NCBI GenBank assembly: GCA_013399115.1
Contig: VXAA01007254.1
Coordinates: forward strand, 84,936-148,935
Length of the DNA stretch: 64,000 nucleotides
DNA from: Anseranas semipalmata
Taxonomy: Eukaryota > Chordata > Aves > Anseriformes > Anseranatidae
Direction of reading: 5' to 3'
Shown: positions 10,771-24,879 of the stretch, in pieces
Layout: each line of letters opens with the position of its first letter
Position numbering within the stretch: the first letter of the stretch is position 1
Translations under genes and position numbers: made by a program
Notes under the pieces: model-generated
Seen by the model: only the letters and a program-made list of their open reading frames with translations
Told to the model about the DNA's origin: nothing
Database searches by the model: none

Positions 10771-13700
10771 CACATTATTTATGTGACAGTGCCTTGTGAA
10801 ATGAGTTGCCAAATACCCACATCATATATGATTGCATGCAAAGTGAATAATGAAAAAAATATATATAAAAGCATCAAAAGAAGTGAATCAAAGTGAATTT
10901 GAAAAATTTCACAAGCAAGTGAAAAAAGTTAAATAATTTAAATGAGACTGTTGACAACTAGGCTGAATGCTAACCAGTAAAATGATAAATGGGAAAAAAT
11001 CATTGTCAAGAATATGCAGCATGGAAATAAAAGACAAAGTCACTATTACAACAGCTTTTCATTTGAGCAAATGAAACAGCAAACAACTCTGTGGACTTTA
11101 TTCTATTGCTATATAAGGTACTTGTCGTGGATCTTGAAGTTATGCCTAATGCTGCTATAGCAGAAGAAGGATTAAAATGTGCTATTATAACAATTGAAAT
11201 TTTAGTTAGTCAAGAAAGATAAAGGAGCTGTTCTTATTGCTGTCAAAGAAACACGGGACCTCAAGACATGTTTCATTCTTTTATGGAGGTATGCCATTAT
11301 ACCACCAAGAGATTAAAAACTAAGGAAACAATCCAATTCCAGAATTAGGATTTTGAAAATATATATCTATACATATATATATAGGATTCTGAAAATTATA
11401 TATATCTATATAAAGTTTCTATAAAAGCCTATTAATCTACAAATGAGTTATTTGGAAAATTTGCTGTAACAAAGTTTAAGGAACATCTAGTATTTGTTTA
11501 ACTGGAATAGAGACAGAAGATGATACTATAAAATTCTTTATAAATGTGCATTATTGGCAATTAGCATAGCTATATAAATGCAAACCTACACTCAGGAGAT
11601 ATTGTGCCAATGCAAATCATCAACCAGGTTCAGTTGTCTTCAGATGACTGCAAAAGATGCCAGCAATCCATCCATAGCAGAGCTGCAAGATGGCTAACAA
11701 CCCTCCTCCCTTCCACATCAGAATGTAAAAAAGCAAGGTACCTCAGCTGATTTGAAACCATTCCCAAGAATACTTCTGTTCTCTAGATTGTTTACCCTCT
11801 ACTTTTCTTCCAATGCTCCAGGAATTTACCTACTAAACTTTTAGAAAGCTTTGCCTGGTCTATCTACTTTTCCCCAGAGCCTCCAGTCCTAGGTGTGATT
11901 TGTTTGCACAAATAAGTGTCCTTTCTCCAAATAAAGTGTGTTGGTGTTACAGAGAAAAACATTCAGTGTTACAGAGAAACTCAAAGGATTTTGCACTGTT
12001 AGATTTTAGATGAAAGAAACACTACAAAAACTTTTCAGATTCTCCTTCGTAGCCTCATAATTCATCCTGTAACTCTAAAATCTTAATTCATTTCAGGTGC
12101 CATCAGCTGTCTTCCACAAATAGAATTAATCCAATGGTGCAGGAAGATTGCACATATGATCTTATTGGTACTCCATAAGGCAAGGAGTTTTAAATATGTA
12201 AATATAGTAAAATAAAATAAACTTCACTAGCTATTTTTTCTTATTATCATCAGTAGATACACATTGCATCTGTTTGACTTAATAGGCTTTAAATTTATTC
12301 AGCTCAATCTTTGCTTCTGTAATGAATGTAAATGTTGTCTCACAAACCAAAATATAGAAATAAGTTTTGTAATATACTACCCAATGCACTCAGCTCTAGT
12401 TGTACAAAGGTGTTTTATGACCCAATAAACACATTTTAAATAAAAACAAACCATTTCAAAAAGCATTCAGTAAAGTAACAACATAAATAACATTGTAGGG
12501 GTCCTTGTTTCTTTCATATCAATAATTTCTGTATCCAGTTTATTCAGGTAACAAATGATTTATTTTTTCATTTTTAAACTGACAGTAAAAAACTTCAGAT
12601 TGGTTATGAGGGTGGAGAAAAAAATCACATCACAATCTTCCAGACATTTATATTACATTTGCCACTAATATAGATGCTGAAATTAAGATTTAGCCCATCA
12701 CATAATTGTGGGAAGCAGGCTAGAAAACAAACATATCATGGTTGACTAACACACACAGACATGCTTTAAATCCACTGATGATATGTTGGGTAAAGAATAT
12801 TGTTCTGATCACAAGTATTTGTCAATTTAACTACATACTAGCTGTGATTGTAACATACCTATCATTTGTCTTGATGCACAGGAACCTCGTTTGATGTGCT
12901 GGATTAGGTAATCATCTCATCAGCACTCTGAAATGCCACAAAATTTTGTAAGCAATACATAGTATTTCAGAAAGTTAGATATTTTTTAAATGCTCCCATA
13001 TATTTGATAATACTTATTCTGTAGCTAAGGTGTTGTACAGTTTTTAGCTTTCCTTTTATGCACCAGTTCCTACTCCATCGTGATTTGATTTACCATACTT
13101 TACCATAATTCAATTACAAAAAAAAAAATAAAATCCATTCCTGAAGGATCAGAATGAAGGTTATCATCAGGGCTGAGGCTGGAGAATGCATTAGATTTCA
13201 TTCAGAACCACCACAAATTGGTGATGAAGGTCTACTGAGAGCAGGGCATTTTTGTTAAGCTTTTCATCTTTAACAAAAGAAAAAAAAAAAACTGACCAAT
13301 TTTAATCCTAGTATTTGTTAAATAGCAAACAAGATTTATTTCAAAAATGTAAAAATAAAAGATGAGGAAATGTTACATAGGTTTTGCTGCTATTGAATTC
13401 ACTTTGAAGAATTGTTTCTAACTAAGTAAGGAAGAGAGGTTTGCCAGAGGCAAGTGTAGAAAGATATTTAAATCAGAAAATGTATTTAGAACAGAAAAAA
13501 TGAGGTTATAATATTTAAATTATAGCAAAAGGAGTAGAAATACTGGGGAAAATACTTCTATACCACTAACTTGTAGTTTAGATAGCATCCAAATCCTCAG
13601 ATGGAGTATGTCCATCATTAATAAAACAAGCAAAATACGAAGTCAGGATAATTGATGAAGGAAGAGAAGCTTTTGCAGTTGAAGTACTGCTAAAAGAAGA

Positions 13701-14875
13701 CATTCAAGTCTTTAGCAGACAGTGACTTGAAATAATATCTTATAAACACAGACCACCTAGTCACAGGTATAAGATCATTTATGATGGGAAGCCAAAGGTA
13801 CAAACAATGATGCCAGATACACTCTCCATATCTTCAGGTGCCTAAAAAGAAGATATTGCATGTCTGTCACTTTCAAAAGTGAAATAAATCGTCCTATTGT
13901 TTTTATTCATTTTTCTAAAATTCAAAACCAGAAAGCTATGTTCTTTTACCTAAAACCTGTATTATTTCCAATACCACTATTTTAAGCCAAAACAAGAAAC
14001 TATTGCCACGGCTACCTGGTGTTGTGGTTGCTGGGTGGTACCACAGAAGCAGCAGGAGTCATGAGAGTCTGGAAAAGGTTTCCCAGACCTGAAACAACTC
14101 TGGACAAGCCTTTTTGATGGTATATATGCCATGATAGTACTGCATGAAACTACAATAAATTGTTGCAGTACTGTTCATTTGAGGTCTCATCATAGCTGAT
14201 ATGATTAGATATGACAGAATGATCAACATTTTTAGATACACTGGAATAAGCAAGCTCAGTTCTGCCTCAAGTCAATGCAGCACTGAATGTCTCCACATGG
14301 GATAACTGAAATTTCTCTCACTGTCTAAGTGCTTTTGCCATTTTGTTATATGTTATATACAAGAAAAACCTGTAATACTGTCTGATAGCTTGCTGAACAC
14401 TTCTTGCAGTTAGTTTTGCCATCGAGGCTGCGAGGCTGTCACATAAAACTGCAACATACTAATACTTCTCTTTTTATTGCATCACTAATTCTTTAATGTA
14501 TAATAAAAGTTGAGCAGAAATACATTTCAAGAATGATTCACATTAATTATAAACTTGTTTATAACCTCTAAAAAGGTTTTTGGTTATTTGTTTTCTTTTG
14601 TTTTCTTTTCTTTTTTTTTTTTTTTTAATTTTTTAATAGCTACCATTAAGGAGCTAGTAATGTTCTAGCACAAGTGTTATTGTGGTATGTTAAAAAAAAA
14701 AGAAAAAAAAAGTGCCGTACAAATATTTCCAAGAATTCCCCAGATACTTCCTTGGGTATATGGCTAAAAATAGTGCTGTCCCCTACATCTCTGCTTCTAT
14801 TGATAATGGTAAGTACAATGCTTAGTAGCCACCTTTCTTCTCAAATAAAGCTTGCTGGTCTAGTATCTAGGGTGT
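10771..14875. other. Unique AT-rich DNA, no gene seen
   Basis: About 4.1 kb of AT-rich DNA. A local near-tandem duplication of an AT-rich unit (GGATTTTGAAAATATATATC / GGATTCTGAAAATTATATAT) lies at about 11347-11411. T and A homopolymer runs occur at about 14607-14625 and 14690-14712. Nothing supports a gene. Confidence 0.5.
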
Positions 14876-14923
14876 ATAGAATAGAATAGAATAGAATAGA
14901 ATAGAATAGAATAGAATAGAATA
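14875..14923 (+). repeat. (ATAGA)n pentamer array at the 3' end of a CR1
   Basis: About nine tandem ATAGA/GAATA units. The array abuts the 3' end of the antisense CR1 at 14924 and probably arose by slippage from its terminal ATTCTATG octamers (antisense CATAGAAT). Confidence 0.95.
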
Positions 14924-15342
14924 GTTCAGTTGGAAGAGACCTTAAGAGATCATCCAGTCCAACTGCCTGACCTCTTCAGGGCTAACCAAAAGTTAAAGCA
15001 TATTACTGAGGGCATTGTCCAAATGCCTCTTGAACACTGACAGGCATGAGGCATCAACCACCTGTCTAGGAAGCCTGTTCCAGTGTTTGACCACCCTCAC
15101 GGTAAAGAAATTTTTCCTAATTTCCAGTCTGAACCTCCTGTGGTGCAGCTTTGTGCTGTTCCCATGTATCCTGTCATCGGTTAGCAGGGAGAAGAGACTA
15201 GCACCTCCCTCTCCACTTCCCCCCCTCAGGAAGCTGTAGAAAGCAATGAGGGTGCCCCTCAGCCTCCTTTTCTCTAGACTAGACAACCCAGATGTCCTCA
15301 GCCTTTCCTCATAGGACATGCCTTCCAGCCCGATCCAGGCAT
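14924..15342 (-). mobile_element. CR1 LINE, 3' part with intact-looking ORF2 C-terminus
   Basis: A 5'-truncated CR1 on the minus strand. The minus frame from 15319 to 14993 is open for 108 codons and encodes the end of ORF2: MSYEERLRTSGLSSLEKRRL at the start, then RFRLEIRKNFFTVRVVKHWN, NRLPRQVVDASCLSVFKRHL and a natural stop after SNML. These are the conserved C-terminal blocks of CR1 reverse transcriptase. The stretch is undisrupted, so this copy is younger than the one at 85-845. It has no catalytic core and no promoter, so it is not functional. The short CR1 3' UTR reads GTTGGAAGAGACCTTAAGAG on the antisense strand. Confidence 0.95.
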
Positions 15343-18300
15343 TAAACTATTAACAAATAGAAAGACCAAAGGAAATGAGCACTTGCTTAGAATTAACTTA
15401 AGCTGTGTTTTAGAAAAAATATCCAAAACAAAAAGCCAATAAAGATATTGAGCTAGTGGCTTGGGTAACAAATAAGAGGAATCAGAACTGTTTGTTTACA
15501 TACGCAAATGTAATAGAATTGGTATTGCAGCATCCTCATGAAATGAATTCTGTAACTTGAAGAATAAGATTAGCTATTTAAAAAGGACAGAGAAAGCAAA
15601 ATGGGAATTGAAGCAGCAATCCTTATCAGAATAGTGTTAGCTGCTTCTAAGTTACCCATAACTGACAAGCAAATGATCCTTGAAAAGACTGTGGATCACT
15701 ATTCAAATGCATAGTTAGGCTTCAAAGAATATTGATATCACCTCTTCCATTCTTCTCTTACTTAAGAAGTAAGAAAAAAAAAAAAGTGATATCACAGGAA
15801 CTTTTAGTCTCAATGAAACATGCCTTAAGTTTCACCACCCTGATACAAGTGATTCCATCAGAATTTATGACTTGTGTTAATTTCCCATCTTAGGAACATT
15901 CTCACCCACTTAAGAGAAATTCAGAATTAATTTAGTTACAATCACAGAACTAAAATTACTCAGTTGTATGTGTTCTTGTCTTGAATATATTTGCTATGTG
16001 CAAATAGAATAAGACAGAAAAGGGCTTTATGTGTGTTTGGTGCTTAAAAAATACTATTTTCAAAAGTCTAGAAGTAAATTATGAGTTGAATCACCAAATT
16101 ATATGAACAGAAAAATGTGAATTCCAACTAAAATTATTACATTACGTATTTCAAAAATCTGTAATTAAGAAATACTAATGATTATACTGGCTTATAAAAG
16201 TTTCCAGAGGATTATAAAGAACAGAAATTAAAAATAATAAAAATTAGCATATAGCAAATGAAGGACTGGAATTTTATATCAGTGACTACAAATTAAAAAC
16301 TAGGGAAACAGAAGGACAAAAGATAAAATATCTGACTGTTAATTTTGGAAGATGTAAGAAAATATATTCTAATAATGGCAAATGGTAAAGCTGTCAACAG
16401 CAACATGAAATGCATAGAAGTATGTAATAAATATTGCTCGTTGGTATTTGGGAAATAAAGTGGTGGCAAATGCATTACGTAGAATAAGAATTACTTTACA
16501 CCTCATCAATAATTTCAGATAACACTACATTCGCTTAATTCAGTAGTTTAAAAATTGTGGCTCAGATAATTTTTACCTGAGAATTTTAAGAGAGTTTATC
16601 AAGGAGTTTTCTGGATCTTTAATATAGATTTTCAACAAGACTTAGACCTTTATGGATTCTTATTTAGCATGAGAATAAGCATTTAAATTAAAAATAAATG
16701 TAAAATAATATATACTGTAAACACTGGTTGAACCGAGCTATGTTCAGAGCATTATGAATTTTCAAGTCTTACTTTCAGTCATATTAACCCGTTGTGTCAA
16801 ATTTGGAAAAAAGGCACTGGAAAATCTTAGAAGCATTCTCTATCTCCAGTTTTCCATCACTGTAGCTCTTTACCTTATGAAAGATTTAAGTAGATTAAAA
16901 TCCTATTTTACCATTCAAAAATCTGAAAAGTATAAAATCCAAAGCCTTGCATTTAGGATAAAAGCGAATATTCCAAAATTACGTGTTGTGTTACATTTCA
17001 GTCCATTAGCAAAAGTTTTCCATGAAAAGGAAACTCTAACTTGACATGGTTACTGTTCCCTAAAAAGAATTTTCAGTAGAAGAGAAATTTTCTAAAACTT
17101 GCTATGAGTTGGCATGTATCTAGTCTTCTTAAGAAACATCTGCCAATAATTAACACATACAGACTTTAAATAAAACCTTAACTTTGGCTGTTAGTTACAG
17201 TAGAAGAATGGGGCAACCACACAGCAGTATTTGTGATTCACGGCTGGCTTTAATGGTAGCATTTATAGTTATTGTTAGTAACTGAGGCAGCTGTTTTGTC
17301 ATCCATGCCAGCAGCCTAAGCTGGCACATGCTTGCCTTAACGTGAAGCTCTCTTTGTGATACAAACTTATTTTCTCCCCAGTTTTCTGTCAGGCATTTCA
17401 AACTGATTTTTACTCCACTACAGCATTATCCTTCATGCTCACTGCTGCTCTACGTCCAAATCCATGGAGCACTCTTAAGCTGCAGTATCTTCTATGAACT
17501 GCTCAGTCTCCTAGCTTTGTTTGGGTAGCAGGAAGCACACATATGCAATCATGCTTGTGCTCCAAGCAATATGCTCTGTGAATGCAAGTTATCTACATCT
17601 GAGTAACTACATCAGAATGAGTATCACACTCTGATCTCAAAAGTACAGATATACTGGCAGTTGTAGTAGAGAAGGAGCAGCTTCCCCACAGAATGGAAGA
17701 TGGAAACTTAGTGTTTTGCACAACAATGTAAAAAGGCCTTTTTAAAACAGAACCTCACTTATTCCAGGATCATTAATAACTAAATCATTAGAGCAGTTCT
17801 GAGGGATGTAAGAAACGATGCACTGTCCAGTTCTGTAAGATACATGGAAAGATTTCAACCTCAGTCTAAAAAATTACCATATTAACTACAGGATCAGTGA
17901 CTACTTCGTGTCTGAGCTCCCAATATTTACTCCTGGACCTCCTCTGGCTTGTATTTGTTGGTCTGAAGAAGCTTAATAAAAAGAATGAAATTGAAACAAA
18001 CCCAAACAGCAACAGATCATAGTCGGTTTGGACAAAGATGGAGTAGGAATTTGAAAAGTTGAGAGATGACATTGGTCTTCTTAATTTTAGGAGACTCCAT
18101 GCCACATACTTTTGTGGCCACTAGCTCTAGCAATATGCAACCCCCCCTGTACTGGTATCGCAGTATTTCTGAAAATACTCATTCAACAACTACACTACCA
18201 TATTGCACCAGTTTTTCTTGCAGAACTACGTTCTATATTTAAACCTTTTGGATAACAGCCATGTGAAGCATCACAGACACACAATGAGGTGCTGAAGTAC

Positions 18301-19363
18301 TCCATCAGTGTTTTTTGACAATTCCTTATCAGCATCTACTAGGATGCCTCAGCTCATTCCCGTCCTTGCCCTGAAGTAAAAATGCATGTGGCTGCAGCTG
18401 TAAAATTTCACACATTGCCATTTTTGTTGCAGTTGTCTTTCTTTTAAACTTGAGTATGAGCCATTTCTGAGACGCCAGTCAGAAAGGCAATAAACCAAGA
18501 GGATTAACATGCATAATAACAGTGAAAACAAGAATGAATGCCTACTTTTTTATTATATCATTAGTTGGCTCTGTACCTTTTCTTACATTAGACTACTTCC
18601 TTCCTGAGTGCTCACATCCTCAGTATTTAGATATGGTCCATTACGATACCTATGCACAATCTTCTGTCTGAATACTCTCATTTCTGTTCCACAGGACAGT
18701 CTACATGCACATTTTGAAATGGAGTAGGGTTTAAGTACATTAACAAAAAATGCATCATAAAACCATATTGTTAACTACTGTGGTAGATGTGGCTACAATA
18801 ACTCAGATTTCACCTTCTTTCTTTAATTTCAACTCATCTTAGAGTATTATATCTAACAGTTCAGTCTCTGTACTACTGTAAGTGTAACTAGATACTACCA
18901 TAACTTTTTCCTATAGAAAATTAAGCAACAGGACTAGCAGCAATTAATCTGCATCGTGCATTGTCAACTTCCAAATTCATGTTCAGTATGAAATATGGAG
19001 AGGAAAGAGAATCGTATAAACAAAACTGTGGAGAAGAACACCATTAAATGTAATATGTACATTGTACCATGTTTGTAGACATCATACTTTATGATAATTG
19101 GCATTATAAAAAACATAGAACAAAGCTGCAAAGAATAGATAAATTCTAGTTATGGCCCAGGAGACCCTGTCATTGAAAGATCTTAGGCAAGGTGCTTCAT
19201 GTCTTCATCTCTAGCTCCTTTCTACTGGATTATCTATCTACCTCATTCATTTTTGATCTTGACAGAAATTGCCACATACCACAGCTTTTTATATCAAACA
19301 GGGCAGTGATGCTGCAATATAATCCCACTGCTCTCATTAGTCCTTTTGCTAAGAAAAAAAGAA

Positions 19364-19381
19364 CCCCCCCACACACACACA
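19364..19381 (+). repeat. C7-(AC)n microsatellite
   Basis: A run of seven C followed by about six AC units. Confidence 0.85.
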
Positions 19382-20310
19382 CTTGAATTTTTTCCAAACT
19401 GTCTGCTACCATGGAAACAGCAAATCATCTCGGTAAGAAAATGCTACATTGTGTATACGAATATTTCAGACAGAGTACAGTCTGTAGCAGTAGAGATTTT
19501 GGAAGAACTTCATCCCATGACCTGAGAGCTGTTCAGTGCATCCTGTGAGATAATTAATGTTCTCAATTCCTGTCCACTGCAAATCCTGAAGAAGGTGAAG
19601 AAGTTTGTCATTTTACAGGAAGTCTTTGGTATCTTTGGATTGTTAGGCCTTACAGCAACATCTAAGAAACAGCTCTTATTCACTGGTAACAGTACCTTGC
19701 ATGTTAAGGACATGCAGTTGGTAACACTGATAGGAATAAAACAAAAGATCGACCCAATTTAAAAATAGCTTATTCTTGGTTGTGGTTGAGAATGGATTAC
19801 CTTTAGAAAGTCTGGAACAAGTTGTTGAAGTGATTTAATGGGCAATAAATTAGTGGAAGTTAAATATTTAAAGTATTTTTTAAAATTGTCTTTTCTGATC
19901 ATTCAAGGGAAAGGGCTTGTGGTGTTTTGTTTTGTTTTGGTTTTGCATTTGTATTTCAGATTACACAAACTCAGTTTGTCTACAGCATCTAGAATGACCT
20001 TTTTTTTCTCCTTTTCATTTAAGCAAACATATTGATTTGTACAACAGCAAAAACAGAACAGACATCTGCTACGTATTATTCAAACAATACAGGACACAGA
20101 ATTATTATGTCTGCATACAAAATACTAGAATCAGATATAACAAATAAAGGCTCAGAAGAGTAGAAAGTATGGAGTAATGGTAATATATCGATTGTAGAAT
20201 GATTGTAAAGTGGAAAATAAATTTCCACACAGATTTAAACTATTGTTTTAAAAGAAAGGACAGTTTTACCCAAGCAACAAATAGATCATTTAATCTCTTT
20301 TTGCCCTTAG

Positions 20311-20364
20311 TTTCACTGTGTAAATAGAGTTTACACAATTTCACTGTTTAAATATGTAAACCCA
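20311..20364 (+). repeat. Two-copy 28-base near-tandem repeat
   Basis: TTTCACTGTGTAAATAGAGT and TTTCACTGTTTAAATATGTA start 28 bases apart and share most positions. A small local duplication, no function implied. Confidence 0.6.
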
Positions 20365-22544
20365 TACTTCAAGCCTTTTATAGGTTTTCAGAGGATGTGT
20401 TTGTTCTGTCTTCTTGCACAGTTTTGGATCAAAAAGAAATCTCAATTCTGGCCTTCCCTTTACTATTATTCCTATTTTAATGAGGCTAAACTGAAAACAT
20501 TTGCAGTCTAACTTTTGAAAGCTGCAGGGTTTGTCAGGCTTCCAGTATTTTACAACATCTCTCTTGGCTGCCAAGACAGGCAGATGTAAAAATTTCCTCA
20601 AGTGTGCCTTGTGCGTTAGTTCATTTATACCTTGAAACAGGCAGCTGTCAGGGGAAAGCATGATGGTAGAACTCATAATATTGCTGACAGCAATGTTAAC
20701 ATTGTTCCAAAAATTCAATATGAGCCTAATTCTGCTCCCATTAAAGTCAGTCAGAATTTGGCTCTTGACTTGACCGGATGGAGAAATAGAGCTTAGGGGA
20801 GGCCATACAAACAGCTCGTGAAGAACACTGACATTTTACATTTTGAATATTTGGATGCCTACTCATTGTGAAATGAGGCCATTTTCTCTAGGTTCTACTA
20901 GATACGGATAGCAGTTTATCACAAACTGCCTTCCACAGATAAATATGTCCACTTATTTGTTGAAACAAAGCTTCTCATTTCCTACCTAGTATGCTTATCA
21001 TATGCCAACATTTCACAGTAGAGTCAGAACCTGTTCAGCTCTGCCTTCCTCCTAACCCTCCTTGCCATGACAGCAATTCTCAGTCCTCATACTTCTTCCC
21101 TCTTCCAGCCACCTTTGTGCAATGCAAACAGGATTCCTCAACAGTGTCAGGTTATAATTACATTCAAATTTTCTGATACTGTTTGAATCCAGGACATCTA
21201 ACAATGGTAAGCAAAACATTTCAGAGGTAACCATAAAGAAGTAGACGACGATTGATCTTTATTACCATATAAATGTAAAAGAGCTTGATCCTTAGCTCCT
21301 TATGGCACATATTTGTAGATGGACAAATATTTTGACCTGGAAGAACCTTTAGGTTTTGGTTTTCTGCCTTTTAGTGGGCAAATCCGTGTAACTTATATTA
21401 CTCACCGGGGATTCCACCAGGAAACTTTCTCCACCCTAGGGTGAAGAAAGATCTATAAATAAGTGCATGATACTTAATGCTTCTTCTGTTAACTGTTCCT
21501 AAATATACCAGAAAGTCTCTTCAATGGGAAAGAGCACTGTCATGACACCTTCAGGAATAACTTTGCATTTAAACATCCTCCTACTGACTTTCTCCCTCTC
21601 TCTTCTGTTTCACACTAGTGACCAGCTTAAATCACAATGGTCCTCAGCCTCCTACCAGGTGCATTCTCTGTAAAGACTTCATAACCTCTCTGGTAACAGC
21701 CAGTTACACATACAGCAAGAAAAGACATCTTTTGTTAGCATGTGTCCTCTTTTGCCTGTTTTTAACAAGGAGATGTTGGTTTGGTTTTAAGTTCATTGCC
21801 TGAAACTGTTGCCTGAAATTGTTTCTAGACTTGTGTCTTTTCTCTCTTCATCCCATGGTAGTATCTCTCCAGGACCAAGCAAATTTTTGCATGTGGTGCT
21901 TAAATTCTTCATGCCAGAAACTCAGCATGCTCTCTCCCAAATGTCCCCAGTAAGTGCTCATGAGACTGAGACCAGATTCTTAATAGTTAAACCAGAGGTC
22001 ATTGGAAGAAATTATCTTTGACACCAAAACAAGGAGTCATCCTAAACTTTGTGAGTGTCCAAAACAAGGAAACTCTAAGATTCCCAGTTCATTGAAACTC
22101 TATTTCCACATTCTGTCACTAAAGATGAAGGAGCAGAACAAGTGTCTTCTCTTTGTATTTTTTTTTCTATAACAGCCATCCTTCTGTCTCCTTTGATTAT
22201 ATTGTCACCCCCATTTACCCACACATTAGAAAAGACTACTCTCAGGCACTTGCAGGACATCTTCCTAAGCAAGTCATACTTTTTAAATGTATTTATCCAC
22301 AAACACTGTTGTGAGCTGGGAAAGTATGGGTTAGCCGTGTATTAAATAGGAAACTAAGCAACAAAGGATCTACATGAATTAGTCACCCTTGACATCAGAT
22401 AGTTATTAGGCAAGGGAACAAATTCATTTAGCTTGGCAGTTCAGTTACCTTACGTTTACTGTTCTTATCCAAACTTTTGGTGTAGATGGTCTAGGTTGTG
22501 CAATTTGTAAAAAATGATCTACTATTTGCACAGCACTTTCTTAT

Positions 22545-22563
22545 ATACATACATACATACATA
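22545..22563 (+). repeat. (ACAT)n microsatellite
   Basis: About five TACA units in an AT-rich setting. Confidence 0.9.
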
Positions 22564-23344
22564 ATTATAGAATAGTAACAGGCAGAGGGCATTAATTTTC
22601 TGAAAGTCAGACATGAAAACACATATTGCAGAGAAACAATTACATTATTTATTTTCTGACCTTGACAAACATTGCATGATACATTTTTTTAAATATATTT
22701 TTAATACTTACGTTTTTGCCTTCTATATATTTACAGTCTTTCATAAATAAATATTTCTTGAAGATTCTGGCTACCATTTAGCTTGCCTACAGAGAAATAT
22801 TTGGAATGAAGGTTTCAAAAAGATGTATAATACAGACTGGGGAACTCTCTACTTGCTGCTTTGCAAAATTTGCTCTATCAGCAACATATATTGGAATAAT
22901 TAAGCCAAGGTGTCACCCTGAAGCATGACAAAATCATAGTATGGAAATGCATATCCATCACAGTTAGTTTGAGTCACTGATAAGACTGAAACTGATAGCA
23001 CTGACAAATTTGGTGCAATGAGACATAATGTTAAATACTGACATGGCATTTTAGTTTTATTCTGCTAACTTCATTCAGTTTGCTACTTGCTGACACTCCT
23101 TTTACAAATTTCCTTTGTATTGAACTTTCCGAGATTCCACTGAAAACTCTGTGCTGATGAACTGCATATGAATCACAAAATAGAATTACTTACACCATTT
23201 CATAGATTGTATGGTGAATAACATGAAAAGAGAGCTCATATGGAATATTAGAGAGGAAATGGGAAACAAAGTGGGGTGGAAGAAACTAAAGATGTCAATG
23301 GCTACATGAGTATAAAAAATATATATTCTTGTATATAATGTTCT

Positions 23345-24018
23345 TTGTATTTTCTGTGGGCTTCCCACAGGCAGCAGCTCTTCCAGAACTGCTCCCATAT
23401 GGGTCTGTACCACGGGGGCCATCCCTCAGGACCAAACTGCTCCAACACGGCTCCCCCACGGGCGGCAGCTCCCGCCAGGCCTCCTGCTCCTGCGTGGGCT
23501 CCTCTCCATGGGCTGCAGCTCTGGCCCGGGGCCTGCTCCTGCGGGGGCTCCCATGGGCCGCAGCCTCCTTCAGGCCACATCCACCTGCTCCATGGGGGCT
23601 CCTCCATGGCTGCAGCGTGGAGATCTGCTCCGTGTGGTACCCATGGGCTGCAGGGGGACGGCCTGCTCCACCATGGGCCTCTCCACGGGCCGCAGGGGAA
23701 TTTGTGCTGTGGCGCCTGGAGCCCCTCCTGCCCTCCTTCTGCACTGACCTGGGTGCCTGCAGGGCTGTTTCTCACTCCTCTCTTCCAGCTGCTGTGGCAC
23801 AGCAGTTTGTTCCCTTCCTTAACTCTGCTCTCCCAGAGGCCCAACCAGCATCGCTCCCTGGCTCGGCTCTGGCCAGCAGCGGGTCCCTTTTGGAGCCGGC
23901 TGGAGCTGGCTCTGATCTGACATGGGGCAGCTTCTGGGCTCTGCTCACAGAGGCCACACCTGCGGCCCCCCTGCTACTGAAACCTTGCCATGTAAACCCA
24001 ATACACTGGCTGACCTAC
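23345..24018. mobile_element. GC-rich interspersed repeat, copy A (probable LTR-class element)
   Basis: An abrupt GC-rich block in AT-rich DNA. Its first half is a degenerate array of roughly 35-50-base units, each opening with CCATGGGCTGCAG or CCACGGGCCGCAG and carrying CTGCTCC. Its second half (about 23720-24010) is non-repetitive and ends with TTGCCATGTAAACCCAATAC. I recall this sequence type as a very common bird repeat that often yields spurious gene predictions. It is probably of endogenous-retrovirus LTR origin, but I cannot confirm the class or strand. The 231-codon plus-strand frame (23329-24024) and the minus-strand frames of up to 180 codons come from base composition and show no gag, pol or env motif. 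It matches copy B at 55.6 kb. Confidence 0.72.
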
Positions 24019-24879
24019 CAGTAATATAATATTAGCTTATTACAAGATGAGGCACCATAAATGTATAATGCCCCCCTGAGTCAAATGTAAGACATTTTAG
24101 ACAAGTAGAAGACATTTCATGTTTCTGGGCCCAAATCCCAGAATGTGGGAATGGAATAAACTCTATATGCAAAGAAAGATCTGTAGCCTAACCTGCAGGC
24201 TTGGAGAAGAAAGGGCAAAGCATACAGAAAACAATCACAAGGATGTTCAGAACTAATGCATTCCTGAGAGGAAACGTTCTCAGTAGAGCAAGTCAAACAG
24301 AAAAATGCATTTGAGAAAAAAACAAAGGGAGTCTTGGGTTTTAGCCTGATGAAGCAAAGTGAACAAGGGTTATTGGGCAGGTGACAGACCTGAAAGCTTG
24401 GTGGTAAGTTTAATGGATGAGTGATACAAATCTTTGTTCACACCATGCAATGAAATGCTATATATGTAATATAGTAGAAATGTGTATCTTGAACATACAT
24501 TACAGCACCAATAGAAGTAAACCTGTGTAAATACTTTGTGTTACACAGACTGTTCTTACAATGGACAAGACACAGAAATTCATCTTGACAGCACTCCACT
24601 CCCATGAAGTAGCTACCGGTGCAAAAGAGGGATCCAAAGATGGGGCTCCTTCTAGGCCTGAAGTTACAGGTGCTAAGGAGGGTAAGCAAATGACTCTGTG
24701 ATAATATTCAGAAGAGTCTGAGTCCCTTCTTAATGTGAGGAGCACCCATAATTCCACTAACAACATCACTTGCCATCATGATTTGGACATCAGTAAAGTT
24801 TTTCTTAATGATGTATCACCAAAGCAGGCAACACAGAGGTACTTACTTTGCTTACTTTGCTCCAGCATTACTGAATTTG

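Larger units (their letters stand above)
15343..23330. other. Unique AT-rich DNA, no gene seen
   Basis: About 8 kb with no recognisable gene or interspersed repeat. The longest open frames (20341-20718 minus, 125 codons; 16754-17044 plus, 96 codons) have no domain or motif I can name and are within chance for this composition. Small structures: (CA)n after C7 at 19364-19381, a 28-base near-tandem repeat at about 20311-20364, and (ACAT)n at 22545-22563. Confidence 0.5.

Noticed and set aside
19150..19215. Possible MIR sense fragment (GATCTTAGGCAAGGTGCTTCA)
   Set aside because: A single short resemblance, and the flanks do not continue the match.
23329..24024. A 231-codon plus-strand frame rich in A, P, L and S
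   Set aside because: It lies in the GC-rich interspersed repeat, competes with long frames on the other strand, and has no domain. A second copy of the repeat at 55.6 kb does not keep the frame.
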